Shown here: one piece after another, positions 44,094 through 51,683 of the stretch | Position numbering within the stretch: the first letter of the stretch is position 1 | How the letters are laid out: every line of letters begins with the position of its first letter | Origin: Catalinimonas alkaloidigena | GTDB taxonomy: Bacteria; Bacteroidota; Bacteroidia; Cytophagales; Cyclobacteriaceae | Assembly: GCF_029504655.1 (NCBI RefSeq) | Contig: NZ_JAQFIL010000001.1 | Location: 5,957,001 to 6,021,000, forward strand | Length of the DNA: 64,000 nt | Direction: 5' to 3' | Notes under the pieces: model-generated | Databases searched by the model: none | What the model was told of the DNA's origin: nothing | The model's input: the letters and a program-made list of their open reading frames with translations, nothing else | Translations under genes and position numbers: made by a program

Positions 44094-44423
44094 ATGAGTA
44101 TTGACAGTAAAGAATTTCAATCCTTAGGGAGAATAGCCAGATCTTCAGCGGACATTATCTCTGACATAGACGCTGAAATTGATACCTGGGCGAATAGCGA
44201 GGCAGCCAATAGCAATACCAACAGTGGTGGGAATTGGTTGGATACAGTTACCAAAGCCACCACCACAGCAGCTGATCTGTTTAGCAAGTATACCCAATCC
44301 AAAACGCCTACAGTAACCCAAAATCAGATACCCAGTTCTGCTACACCCTCATGGTTGCTGCCGGTGGGCCTGGGAGCAGCAGCGCTTATTCTCATCATCG
44401 CTTTTAACAGCAAGAAAAACTAA
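44094..44423 (+). CDS. Tail-anchored cassette protein with IDSKEF motif (109 aa)
   Basis: It begins MSIDSKEFQSLGRI, a close relative of the IDQLEF start of the neighbour. The middle is polar (ANSNTNSGGNW, SKYTQSKTPT). Residues 84-105 form a membrane segment (WLLPVGLGAAALILIIAF) with the basic end NSKKN. It lies 6 bases after the previous gene. No known domain. It is one of the shortest members of the motif-bearing set. Confidence 0.5.
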   Translation: MSIDSKEFQSLGRIARSSADIISDIDAEIDTWANSEAANSNTNSGGNWLDTVTKATTTAADLFSKYTQSKTPTVTQNQIPSSATPSWLLPVGLGAAALILIIAFNSKKN

Positions 44424-44425
44424 TC

Positions 44426-45292
44426 ATGCAAATACAACTATTATCAGGAATAACTGAGGCTAAAGGTTTGCGGGAATACAGCACCACTGCTGTAAACGCT
44501 GGTCCTAATCAAGTGAAGAGGTTAGGAGTACTCATCGGACTCAAAATAGATTGGAATAAAACTGCCGATAAATTGCGGTGGGGCTATTTGAAAACAGAGA
44601 GTCTTAGAGGCCGAGGGCTAAATGATAGGCAAATCAGCAATCTTAAAAGCAGACTTGCCCAAGCGGAAGCAGAGTACACTAAGCTGGGAGGTCATCGTAA
44701 AGACTTTGCTAAAGCCATTGTGGAAGGATTTGGTAACCGGGACCAGGCAGTGAAAGCGGCCGTCGCTACGGTGGATTATGATACACTTGGTGAGATCTCC
44801 ATTAGAGCAGAAGAAAGAATACTGCTTACTTCACCCGCTCAACTACTTGCTGATCTTAAAGCTGGTATCAAAAGCTCTTTTTCAGGATTAGGCAATACAG
44901 AAAGCAATTCTAATGCGGATGCTTTTGCCAAAGCAGGAAGTACACTTTCCAAAATTTCAGAGATTGCTTCAGGAGTTTCAAGCATCACCGGATCTCTTGC
45001 TACCATCTCCCAAACAGAGGATAAGGTCAATGCCAGCATTGATGAAGCACCTGCTACACAACAAGCAGGCATGGGTTCCTGGATGGATACCCACAGAAAG
45101 AAACTTCTGGCAGGAGGAGCACTGCTGTTTGCGGGGCTTTTCATTACCCAGATGAAGCATGCCGATGGTGATCCGGGAAATAAATCTCGCCCAAGAACCA
45201 GAAACTCTGGTACTAAGAAAACTACCAAACCGAAGAAAAGACCAGTTAAGAAAAAGTCTACTTCCTCTTTAGGCATAATACCACTTCAATAA
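44426..45292 (+). CDS. Membrane protein with very basic C-terminal tail (288 aa)
   Basis: The N-terminal 180 residues are helical and polar (LNDRQISNLKSRLAQAEAEYTKLG, IRAEERILLTSPAQLLADLKAG). A membrane segment (KKLLAGGALLFAGLFITQM) follows at about residue 228-247. The last 40 residues are strongly basic and disordered (KKTTKPKKRPVKKKSTSS). A basic tail behind a membrane segment suits a protein that binds DNA on one side of the membrane, as expected inside a membrane-containing virion. No domain is recognised. It is in the same tight gene row, 3 bases after its neighbour. Confidence 0.55.
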   Translation: MQIQLLSGITEAKGLREYSTTAVNAGPNQVKRLGVLIGLKIDWNKTADKLRWGYLKTESLRGRGLNDRQISNLKSRLAQAEAEYTKLGGHRKDFAKAIVEGFGNRDQAVKAAVATVDYDTLGEISIRAEERILLTSPAQLLADLKAGIKSSFSGLGNTESNSNADAFAKAGSTLSKISEIASGVSSITGSLATISQTEDKVNASIDEAPATQQAGMGSWMDTHRKKLLAGGALLFAGLFITQMKHADGDPGNKSRPRTRNSGTKKTTKPKKRPVKKKSTSSLGIIPLQ

Positions 45293-45327
45293 TTCACTCA
45301 ATCAAATATCTAAATCAATTCATTTCC

Positions 45328-45987
45328 ATGAGAAAAAAGAGAAAAACCGCTGCTGTAGCTACCAGAAGTGCTAAGAAAATAGGCAGCCGTTTGGGCAATA
45401 CCGCTCTTCTGTTGCTGCCTGCGATTGCGGGTGGTGCTGTGGGTGCCGGTATCGGACGTAACAGCTTTTTAGCTGGATTCGCTTTGCTGGCTTCGGCCAA
45501 TCACTTCAAATGGCCGGAATGGACCAAAACCATGGCCGTAGGTATGGCAGTCAATGGGGTGTCAACCACCAAACCCGTTACAGAGTCGCAAAAGGTAGCA
45601 GAAGCAACTACAGATAGCGCTACTGTTTCAGGTTTCCTTCCTTCAGGTCTGATAGAGGACAACTTCAAAGAACGGGGAGAGCAATACTTGAAAAACATCA
45701 TGCTCAATGCCTACATAGACAAAATTCCTATGGTCAATAAAATGGTAGGACTGGCAGGCATTGAATCAGAAAGCATGTTTGCTCCCAACAAATCCGCTAA
45801 GATCAACCTGAAGCCTCATCAGCGACAGGAACTTAATCGCCTGATTGCTGAGATGAGCAGTGTATCCGGTATTGATCAGACTGAATTTGCTGATCGCACT
45901 ACTGAGCTCAGCAGTATGGGAAGCATTGATCAGTATGCTTTTGAAGAATCATCGGTTAGAGCCTTTGATCGCAGAAGAGCCTCATAA
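45328..45987 (+). CDS. Basic membrane protein with two C-terminal IDQ motifs (219 aa)
   Basis: It has a basic N-terminal stretch (RKKRKTAAVATRSAKK), then a hydrophobic region (LLLLPAIAGGAVGAGIGRNSFLAGFALLA, about residues 28-58) that probably spans the membrane twice, and a soluble region. The last 45 residues carry the cassette motif twice: SGIDQTEFADRT and GSIDQYAFEESS. In the other proteins the motif is at the N-terminus, so here it is presented from the other end. This supports a docking role for the motif. Confidence 0.55.
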   Translation: MRKKRKTAAVATRSAKKIGSRLGNTALLLLPAIAGGAVGAGIGRNSFLAGFALLASANHFKWPEWTKTMAVGMAVNGVSTTKPVTESQKVAEATTDSATVSGFLPSGLIEDNFKERGEQYLKNIMLNAYIDKIPMVNKMVGLAGIESESMFAPNKSAKINLKPHQRQELNRLIAEMSSVSGIDQTEFADRTTELSSMGSIDQYAFEESSVRAFDRRRAS

Positions 45988-46036
45988 GTAAAAACTCAAT
46001 CAATAATCAATTAACATCTAAATCAGAATCAAAAAA

Positions 46037-46630
46037 ATGGGATTGCTAACTCAAATTAAAACCTCTCGTGAGCACTTCATTGAGCAAGCGAAAGCTTCAC
46101 AAAACCCCGACATTAGAAAAATTGCTGAGGCGGTGGCTGCTGGTCGCTCCCGACTGGCTGACTTTGCTGCATACTCTATTGTAGATGGCAGCAGTAAAAC
46201 CATGATCCGCTTCTTTGAATCTCAGGATAAAGAAGAGATCGGTATCAAGAACATTGCTACAGCACGATTAGAGAAGGGCGAAGTATTTATGGCAACGTCT
46301 ATTGCCATTCTTGCCAAGACCAGTGTAGAGGCTACTTATGATGCGGAAGCCATGTCCAAACTCAAATTCGGTATGGTAGATGACATCCCTGGTCTTGCCA
46401 ATGGTGAGTGGGAGTTTGAGGTGAACAACTCTATCATTGTTCCCAAATCTTCCATGCAGATGTTTGTGACTACGGGCTTCAATGTTCCGCTGGGAATTTG
46501 TCCGCTGACCAATCCAAAAATCCTGGAGGATAATGTGCCGCTGTCCTTGACCATAGAAACCAAGATTGCGCTTCCGGCCAAGACCGCTTTGAAAGCTATT
46601 CTTTACGGAACAGTCGCAGTACCTGCTTAA
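46037..46630 (+). CDS. Candidate major capsid protein (197 aa)
   Basis: Soluble, no membrane segment. After a helical start (KTSREHFIEQAKASQ), residues 45-197 are a run of beta-strands, with SIIVPKSSMQMFVTTGFN, SLTIETKIALPAKTALKAILYGTV near the end. This beta-sandwich pattern fits a single jelly-roll coat protein. It is flanked by a hairpin with T-run (46640-46668), as expected for the most strongly expressed gene. It has a clear gap upstream. It is followed by four more small beta-rich proteins. Assignment to the jelly-roll fold is inference; family searches or structure prediction would be needed. Confidence 0.45.
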   Translation: MGLLTQIKTSREHFIEQAKASQNPDIRKIAEAVAAGRSRLADFAAYSIVDGSSKTMIRFFESQDKEEIGIKNIATARLEKGEVFMATSIAILAKTSVEATYDAEAMSKLKFGMVDDIPGLANGEWEFEVNNSIIVPKSSMQMFVTTGFNVPLGICPLTNPKILEDNVPLSLTIETKIALPAKTALKAILYGTVAVPA

Positions 46631-46639
46631 TACTCTGGT

Positions 46640-46668
46640 AAAAAGGCGGATAAATACACCGTCTTTTT
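46640..46668 (+). terminator. Terminator or attenuator after the capsid candidate
   Basis: AAAAAGGCGG (46640-46649) pairs with CCGTCTTTTT (46659-46668), one G-T pair, loop of 9 bases, with the T-run part of the stem. Partial termination here would set different levels for the 197-aa gene and the genes behind it. Confidence 0.65.
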
Positions 46669-46688
46669 ACCCTACTACAAATTCAATT

Positions 46689-47099
46689 ATGCAACAAGAG
46701 CAATTAGAAAACTATAAAGTAGCCTATAAGACCTTCAAGTTTGCAGCTACTGAAGAGGGCCTTGCCAGGGAGGCCAATTTTGAGCTGGATAAAAACACAG
46801 TTTTTGTTACCGGCTTCCAGTTGGGTTCAGACAACAAAAGTAAGCTCAACTTTAGAGGATCACTGGGCCTGCGCATAGGAGGGGATACGCTATTGGAAAA
46901 TGGCACACCCTGCCAGTTGTTTGTCTCTTCAGTAGGCGTAGCAGTAGAAAAGCGCTTCTTTCCGCTGGGAGAAGTTAAGCCAGGCAACTACAAAGTAGAG
47001 CTCAACTTCCAGGATGAAGACAATGCCATTGCTCCTTTTGAAGCTGGGTATACCGTCTATATCACTTTTGCCTATTTACTTCCGAAAGACAATTTGTAA
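46689..47099 (+). CDS. Candidate jelly-roll virion protein (136 aa)
   Basis: Soluble and strand-rich throughout: VAYKTFKFAATEEGL, NTVFVTGFQLGS, SLGLRIGGDTLLE, CQLFVSSVGVAVEKRF, GNYKVELNFQDED and YTVYITFAYLLP. The pattern of eight alternating strands fits a small jelly roll, as found in coat or spike proteins of tailless viruses. It begins 58 bases after the capsid candidate and overlaps the next gene by one base (TAATG), so it is translated with it. Confidence 0.45.
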   Translation: MQQEQLENYKVAYKTFKFAATEEGLAREANFELDKNTVFVTGFQLGSDNKSKLNFRGSLGLRIGGDTLLENGTPCQLFVSSVGVAVEKRFFPLGEVKPGNYKVELNFQDEDNAIAPFEAGYTVYITFAYLLPKDNL

Positions 47100-47602
47100 T
47101 GCTGAGACACAAAGTACTGCATAGAACCTTAGCCGGAGGCCAGGAAAAGGAAACTAAAAGAAGGTTGCTTGCCAAACGTATTCGGGTAGAAAGCAAAGGA
47201 GCTTACAAAGTGGCTACTATGGATATTGATGGCTGCAAAGTAGTGGGTGCTTACATTATTCCGATGGTTTACGTAGATCAGCCCATCAAGACATTTAGAA
47301 GATTCTATGGGGTAGGGGCAGCAGGGCAAAACTCAGCATCATTTATCAATTCACTTAATCAGGAACTGATCCAGAGTAAGATCGGACAGGTATCTGTGAG
47401 TGCAGGATTGAATGAGCATATCTATATCGCTCAACCGATAGAAGCAGGTTTACCACTGCTTTCCTATGGAGGTCTATCCGGTGGGTTTAAATCACCCTTG
47501 ACAGTCTCAGTAACTGATCCTCAAACGGGAGCTGCTATGGACTATTATCTCTTTGAAAGTTTGAATGATAATTTGGGACAAACCACCATTGAAATCGCAT
47601 AA
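47099..47602 (+). CDS. Small virion-block protein with basic N-terminus (167 aa)
   Basis: The first 40 residues are strongly basic (RHKVLHRTLAGGQEKETKRR, then KRIRVESKGAYK). The rest is strand-rich and soluble, with ATMDIDGCKVVGAYIIPMV and SPLTVSVTDPQTG. It ends with a beta-like stretch (FESLNDNLGQTTIEIA). The basic arm resembles the N-terminal arms of coat proteins that contact nucleic acid. It overlaps its upstream neighbour by one base (stop TAATG start). The family is unknown. Confidence 0.5.
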   Translation: MLRHKVLHRTLAGGQEKETKRRLLAKRIRVESKGAYKVATMDIDGCKVVGAYIIPMVYVDQPIKTFRRFYGVGAAGQNSASFINSLNQELIQSKIGQVSVSAGLNEHIYIAQPIEAGLPLLSYGGLSGGFKSPLTVSVTDPQTGAAMDYYLFESLNDNLGQTTIEIA

Positions 47603-47603
47603 A

Positions 47604-47915
47604 ATGATACCCTTTTTAGGTGAACTATCGCTGCAATCCAGAGATACATCGGATCTCTTTTACCAACACCAGGTAGAAGCCGCTTTCATTACTAATGAAG
47701 TAGAAGATAATCAGCTCATGGATGTTCCCTGCATCAACGGTTTTGATACGGATACAAATCTGGATTATCCACTGGTGCAAAGCCTTCCCGATCTGGAAAT
47801 GATACCGCTGGAACTGGAAGCAGGTAACCAGGAAGTAAAAATCATGTACCGGGATGCGGAGCAATTTGATGCTCAATACGAAGTCATTGTCTACCTCTTG
47901 ATTGAAGAAGAATAA
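47604..47915 (+). CDS. Small beta-rich virion-block protein (103 aa)
   Basis: I chose the Met of MIPFLGELSLQSRDTSD; the longer frame starting at 47565 overlaps the previous gene and its extra residues look non-coding. The body is acidic and strand-rich (VEAAFITNEVEDNQ, MIPLELEAGNQEVKIMYRD, AQYEVIVYLLIEEE). It is soluble with no membrane segment. It is the fourth of five adjacent soluble genes (46037-48234). It lies 1 base after the preceding stop. Confidence 0.45.
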   Translation: MIPFLGELSLQSRDTSDLFYQHQVEAAFITNEVEDNQLMDVPCINGFDTDTNLDYPLVQSLPDLEMIPLELEAGNQEVKIMYRDAEQFDAQYEVIVYLLIEEE

Positions 47916-47916
47916 G

Positions 47917-48234
47917 ATGGATGCTACACTACTCAAAGAACTCATTGCGCAGCGGATTACTGAAAAAGGCTATTCAGTCCAAAAGAGCCAGATTGTGTAC
48001 CGGGATATTGCTCTACCAGCTAAAGCAACCAAATCATTCAATGCTTACAACCAATTATGGATGCTCATTGATGATGTTCCAGGAATCAAAATAGAAAGCA
48101 GCTATGGGATGTACAACCTCTCCAACATTGTAGCTGATGAACAGCAACACGAACACACCGACCAGATCACCATTGAAAACCTGACAACCCAAGCGACACA
48201 GGTCAAAATGTATCAGATCATTCTAAAAAAATGA
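47917..48234 (+). CDS. Small soluble virion-block protein (105 aa)
   Basis: I chose the Met of MDATLLKELIAQRITEKGY; an earlier start at 47902 lies inside the previous gene. A short helix starts the protein; strands follow (IVYRDIALPAKATKSFNAYN, LWMLIDDVPGIKIESSYG, TDQITIENLTTQATQVKMYQIIL). It is soluble, ending the row of five. It starts 1 base after the stop of the previous gene. The function is unknown. Given its neighbours, a minor structural protein is the natural guess. Confidence 0.45.
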   Translation: MDATLLKELIAQRITEKGYSVQKSQIVYRDIALPAKATKSFNAYNQLWMLIDDVPGIKIESSYGMYNLSNIVADEQQHEHTDQITIENLTTQATQVKMYQIILKK

Positions 48235-48262
48235 AGTCACCACTACTAAACATTAAAAACTC

Positions 48263-49240
48263 ATGACTACCCAGGAAAACCTTACCCTTCAAAAATATTC
48301 ACATGTGGTGGAGGACATCATGAACAACCGCTCTACCTCTCAGATGCTAAGAAAAAACTACCTCATAGAAAATGGAGTGGAAAAAGTAGCCGAAGACACC
48401 ATTTATGGATTGCGCCAGATGGTAGCAAAAAAGAAAGCTGAATTAAGACGCAAGGGGCTATCAGGGATTGATGCCCAGGATATTACCGCACCTAATACAG
48501 AAATAGCAGGAAACTTATCCGTGACCCATGGTGGTGGCTACAACGCTCAGCAACCCATGACCACATCTTCCACCGGTCCCACATACGCTGATGAAAGACC
48601 TGCGCCCAATTACATGCAGGCTCCTATCTCGGATATGCAGGCCCATGTGCAAAATGCTGAGCTAAGAGCGGAAATCCGCTTTTTAAAGCATCAACTCTCA
48701 AGTACTGAAAAAGAGCTTAGTAAGCTTCAAAATGAAGGACTGGGCAATACCAACCTAAATACCGAGCATATCTTTTTAAAACGAGATTTTTCCGACCTGC
48801 AAAAGCAATATGATGAGGCCAGAAAGAAGCTGGAAAGCTTAGAGCCTGAGTATGAAGATCTCAAAGAAGACGCTAAAACATGGGCCAAGCTGGAAAAAGC
48901 AGCAACGCTAATTACTTCTCAGCCGCAGATGTTCGTCTCGGTCTTATCAGCCATCAATCCGGTAGCAGGTAGAAATGCGGCCAGTGCTTTAGCTGGCATG
49001 TCGGGAGAACAACAACAATTGCCGGCAGGATCACAGACTGCTATGCAGATCGCTCAAGCCATAGACCAGGCTTTCAACCAGGATGAGCAACGACAGCTGG
49101 CCCAAATCATCAACCACTGTGCAAGCAGAAAAGAACTTGTCGCAGAGCTTGCCTATATGCTGCAACGCCGATTAGAAGAGATTGCCGCCAAAGCAGAAAA
49201 GCTTACTGCTGAAGGCTCAGAAAACGCTGAAATGATTTAG
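48263..49240 (+). CDS. Coiled-coil protein of the virion block (325 aa)
   Basis: It has a helical N-terminus (YSHVVEDIMNNRSTSQMLRK, then LRQMVAKKKAELRRKG), then a weak motif GIDAQDI (about residue 73) and a polar linker. A long coiled coil follows at about 135-210 (LRAEIRFLKHQLSSTEKELSKLQ, LKKQYDEARKKLESLEPEYEDL-type heptads). The C-terminal half is helical and ends in a Gln/Ala-rich region (QAIDQAFNQDEQRQLAQI). It has no membrane segment. It may be a scaffold, a spike stalk or an assembly factor. It has no known family. Confidence 0.55.
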   Translation: MTTQENLTLQKYSHVVEDIMNNRSTSQMLRKNYLIENGVEKVAEDTIYGLRQMVAKKKAELRRKGLSGIDAQDITAPNTEIAGNLSVTHGGGYNAQQPMTTSSTGPTYADERPAPNYMQAPISDMQAHVQNAELRAEIRFLKHQLSSTEKELSKLQNEGLGNTNLNTEHIFLKRDFSDLQKQYDEARKKLESLEPEYEDLKEDAKTWAKLEKAATLITSQPQMFVSVLSAINPVAGRNAASALAGMSGEQQQLPAGSQTAMQIAQAIDQAFNQDEQRQLAQIINHCASRKELVAELAYMLQRRLEEIAAKAEKLTAEGSENAEMI

Positions 49241-49325
49241 AGATCCTGAAAAGAGCCCCTGTGGGACAGCCCCTGTGGGACAGCCGCCACGGAGTGGTTC
49301 AGGATGACGGAAAAAACGAGTAAAA
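49241..49325. repeat. Palindromic repeat copy inside the cassette
   Basis: GATCCTGAA at the left pairs with TTCAGGATGAC at the right. Between them CCCTGTGGGACAGC is present twice (14-base units). This belongs to the host repeat family (TGTCATCCTGAA arm) but lies inside the virus-like cassette, in the 94-base gap between two genes. It is the only such copy I see to the right of 29 kb. Confidence 0.7.
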
Positions 49326-49334
49326 GTAAAAACA

Positions 49335-49520
49335 ATGGCAGATTTTAAAATGGAAATCCTTGTAGATGCGAAAAGCAAGGAAGAAGCGCTCAAACTCAAA
49401 GGTATCATTCTGGAAATGTATCAGGATTATGGTACCGAAGGCTTAATGGGCTTGTACCAGTTGGGCAAAAGCCCGGCAGGAAAGATGTTCACGAGCAAGT
49501 TTAAAAAGAAGAAAAAGTAA
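49335..49520 (+). CDS. Very small basic protein (61 aa)
   Basis: It reads MADFKMEILVDAKSKEEALKL and ends KFKKKKK: a short strand-helix unit with a basic tail. It has no membrane segment. The AKSKEEALKLK part looks like a helix that could bind another protein. It is tightly placed 6 bases before the next gene and after the repeat. The size is typical for a minor virion or assembly factor. It has no recognised family. Confidence 0.5.
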   Translation: MADFKMEILVDAKSKEEALKLKGIILEMYQDYGTEGLMGLYQLGKSPAGKMFTSKFKKKKK

Positions 49521-49526
49521 GCCGCT

Positions 49527-49973
49527 ATGCTCCCGCTCATCGCTTCACAATTGGCAACCAAAGACAATATGGATAGTCTGGGAGAGGCTTTATCTACTGT
49601 GGGTAAGATTGGACTGGGTATGCTGGTAGCAGGGGGAACCTTCATGCTTTTACGCTCTGGTTACCGTCAGCTGACAGCTGACTTACAGGACGATAAAGCC
49701 ACTGAAATGGGCACCCCTGCTTATTATGCCGCCCAGATTGGTAAAGCCATTCATACCGGAGATGTGTGGTGGGGATGGCTGCAGGATGATGATGAAGAGT
49801 ACCTCTACAACATCCTGCGGGAAATTCCTTCCGGAACATGGGAAGGCGTGGAGATTGCCTTTAGGCAGCTCTTCAACAATAAAAGCTTGACGAGCGAGCT
49901 CTTGCGTGCCCTTTCTACTTATGAGTACACTAAAGCACTTTCCATCATCAACAGCAAAAAGAGTAATGGCTAG
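49527..49973 (+). CDS. Membrane protein with annexin-like helical region (148 aa)
   Basis: It has one membrane segment at about residues 24-43 (VGKIGLGMLVAGGTFMLLRSG). Residues 65-140 show a pattern of helices with AAQIGKAIH, DDDEEYLYNILREI, GTWEGVEIAFRQLF and LTSELLRALSTYEYTKAL, which resembles the annexin-like repeat pattern seen in some Bacteroidota phage and surface proteins. It has no enzyme motif. Its stop overlaps the start of the peptidoglycan-binding protein by 8 bases. Confidence 0.5.
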   Translation: MLPLIASQLATKDNMDSLGEALSTVGKIGLGMLVAGGTFMLLRSGYRQLTADLQDDKATEMGTPAYYAAQIGKAIHTGDVWWGWLQDDDEEYLYNILREIPSGTWEGVEIAFRQLFNNKSLTSELLRALSTYEYTKALSIINSKKSNG

Positions 49974-50667
49974 ATATAGACAAAAATTAACCTCTGGAAA
50001 AATCATCATGTATGCCGCTGGCGCCGGAGCTATTCTGGGTACAGGCTATGTGGGTTACAACTTCCTGCGAGACCTCAATTTTGGCTCAGGCAAGACTAGT
50101 GAAGATTTTCCTAATGGCAGTGGCTCTACTGCTCCTAACGGAAATAGCGGAGTAGTTGGACCGAATGCTACTTCTTCTTTGCCCAAACCCACCTATCATG
50201 ATGCTTTTCCACTGGAAGTAGGAGACAGGAACTGGTATGTGCAGCAAATGCAGTTGGCCCTCATCAATCATGGAGGCAAAGCCAAAGACTTGATTGAACA
50301 GAGTGGAGGTGCTGATGGCGCTTTCGGTCAGGGTACTTTGGATGCATTGGTGGATGCCCGATACATTGGCGTTCTGGATCAGTATTTAGGAGCCAGAGTC
50401 ACGGATGTCACCTATGAGCGAATCCTTAACAAAGGTTCGCTATCAGGACTTTCTGGTCTGGGCTATGCTCCTAAAGTGGCGATTACTACCCAACAGACCT
50501 TTATGATTAATGCTGACTCCATTAACCAGGCTGATCCCCAGGCCTATCCGGTACAACAGAGCATATTACTCGGCTACCTGATGGATGAAAGCAAAGGCTT
50601 ATCCAAGATCCAAACCGAGCAAGGGGATATTTTCTATACCGTTTCTTCAGGCATTAAAGTAATCTAA
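49966..50667 (+). CDS. Membrane-anchored peptidoglycan-binding protein (233 aa)
   Basis: I chose the Met of MARYRQKLTSGKIIMYAAG; the longer frame from 49906 runs deep into the preceding gene. It has a membrane segment (IIMYAAGAGAILGTGYVGYN), a Gly/Ser/Asn-rich linker (about 40-75) and a PG_binding_1-like domain (VGDRNWYVQQMQLALINHGG.. then GAFGQGTLDALVD, about 85-150). A C-terminal region of unknown fold follows. It probably anchors the particle or the lysis complex to the cell wall. It lies directly before the muramidase (3-base gap). Confidence 0.65.
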   Translation: MARYRQKLTSGKIIMYAAGAGAILGTGYVGYNFLRDLNFGSGKTSEDFPNGSGSTAPNGNSGVVGPNATSSLPKPTYHDAFPLEVGDRNWYVQQMQLALINHGGKAKDLIEQSGGADGAFGQGTLDALVDARYIGVLDQYLGARVTDVTYERILNKGSLSGLSGLGYAPKVAITTQQTFMINADSINQADPQAYPVQQSILLGYLMDESKGLSKIQTEQGDIFYTVSSGIKVI

Positions 50668-50670
50668 ATC

Positions 50671-51252
50671 ATGAGCTTTGAAACAGCATATAACCATCTG
50701 ATGCAATTTGAAGGCAATTATGCCCATGTAAAAGGAGATATGGGAGGCGAAACCTATAAAGGCATTGCTCGTCGCTATCATCCGCATTGGAGTGGATGGG
50801 CAACTATTGATGAATACAAAATTAAGCACGGACCACTTAAAAGGAATCATTACATCCCTGATCCGGAGCTGGACCAAAAAGTAAAAGCATTTTATCTGGC
50901 TAACTACTGGCATGAGATTTACTGCAGCAAAATCGCGGATGAACGAGTGGCCCACCTCATGTTTGACTTCTATGTGCATAGCGGTCATGTAGGCATGAAA
51001 ATAGTCCAGCGTTGTGTGAATCAACTCTTAGACCGGGATGTACTCAAAATTGATGGTATTGTTGGTAAAATAACACTCAATTGGATCAATAAAATACCAG
51101 GAGAGTTACTCCATGATCTCATCAAAGAACGGAGGCGGGACTTCCTGGAAGGACTAGCTTCTCGGCCAGGTCAAAGTAAGTTTTTAAAAGGCTGGATGAG
51201 ACGTGTTGATTCATTTCCTACCCTCACTGATGAAGCTGGATCATGGGTATAA
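50671..51252 (+). CDS. GH108-type muramidase (endolysin, 193 aa)
   Basis: It starts FETAYNHLMQFEGNYAHVKGD, where the catalytic Glu is in FEGNY. It goes on to GGETYKGIARRYHP and contains the C-terminal peptidoglycan-binding type 3 helices (VNQLLDRDVLKIDGIVGKITL). This is the two-domain layout of GH108 N-acetylmuramidases (ZliS-like) found in phages. It cuts the glycan chain of peptidoglycan to release or admit the virus. It has no signal peptide and needs the adjacent holin-like protein, whose start overlaps its end by 10 bases. Confidence 0.85.
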   Translation: MSFETAYNHLMQFEGNYAHVKGDMGGETYKGIARRYHPHWSGWATIDEYKIKHGPLKRNHYIPDPELDQKVKAFYLANYWHEIYCSKIADERVAHLMFDFYVHSGHVGMKIVQRCVNQLLDRDVLKIDGIVGKITLNWINKIPGELLHDLIKERRRDFLEGLASRPGQSKFLKGWMRRVDSFPTLTDEAGSWV

Positions 51253-51674
51253 AACAAATGCTTACCAGCCTCTTTTCAGGAGGACTCGCTGAAATCCGCC
51301 AATTGGTAGATGAAGTCACTACCAGCAAGGAAGAAAAACTCAGGCTGCAAAACGAGATTGATAAGATCTTTTATGGATTGCAGTCTCAGTTGTTTGAAGC
51401 AGATCTGAAGCGCTTTCAGGAATCTCATGAGACTTTCAGAAAAGACGGGCAAATGCAGAAGGTATATGCACTAACTTTTCTAATTGCTTATGTGGGTTTA
51501 TCGGTCGTGATGCTTTTGATCATCACCCGCATGACTAACCTACAGGATTATGCGATATCACTGATATCCACCATCTGGGGAGGGATGTCGGTCAAAGTCA
51601 ATACCATTACTGACTTCTTCTTTGGCTCTTCTTCGGGAAGTCAACACAAAGATGATAGAATCCTAAAAAAATAA
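51243..51674 (+). CDS. Holin-like membrane protein (143 aa)
   Basis: The N-terminal half is helical with basic residues (EEKLRLQNEIDKIFYGLQSQL). Two or three membrane segments lie in the second half (VYALTFLIAYVGLSVVMLLIITRM, then AISLISTIWGGMSVKVNTITDFFFGSS). It ends basic (HKDDRILKK). This is the layout of 3TM phage holins of Bacteroidota (PF11351-like). It overlaps the muramidase gene, which supports a lysis pair. A structural role is less likely. Confidence 0.7.
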   Translation: MGIKQMLTSLFSGGLAEIRQLVDEVTTSKEEKLRLQNEIDKIFYGLQSQLFEADLKRFQESHETFRKDGQMQKVYALTFLIAYVGLSVVMLLIITRMTNLQDYAISLISTIWGGMSVKVNTITDFFFGSSSGSQHKDDRILKK

Positions 51675-51683
51675 GTTTACCGA

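Noticed and set aside
51243..51674. Virion membrane protein instead of holin
   Set aside because: It overlaps the muramidase gene and has the helical-then-membrane layout of 3TM holins, so the holin-like call is preferred.
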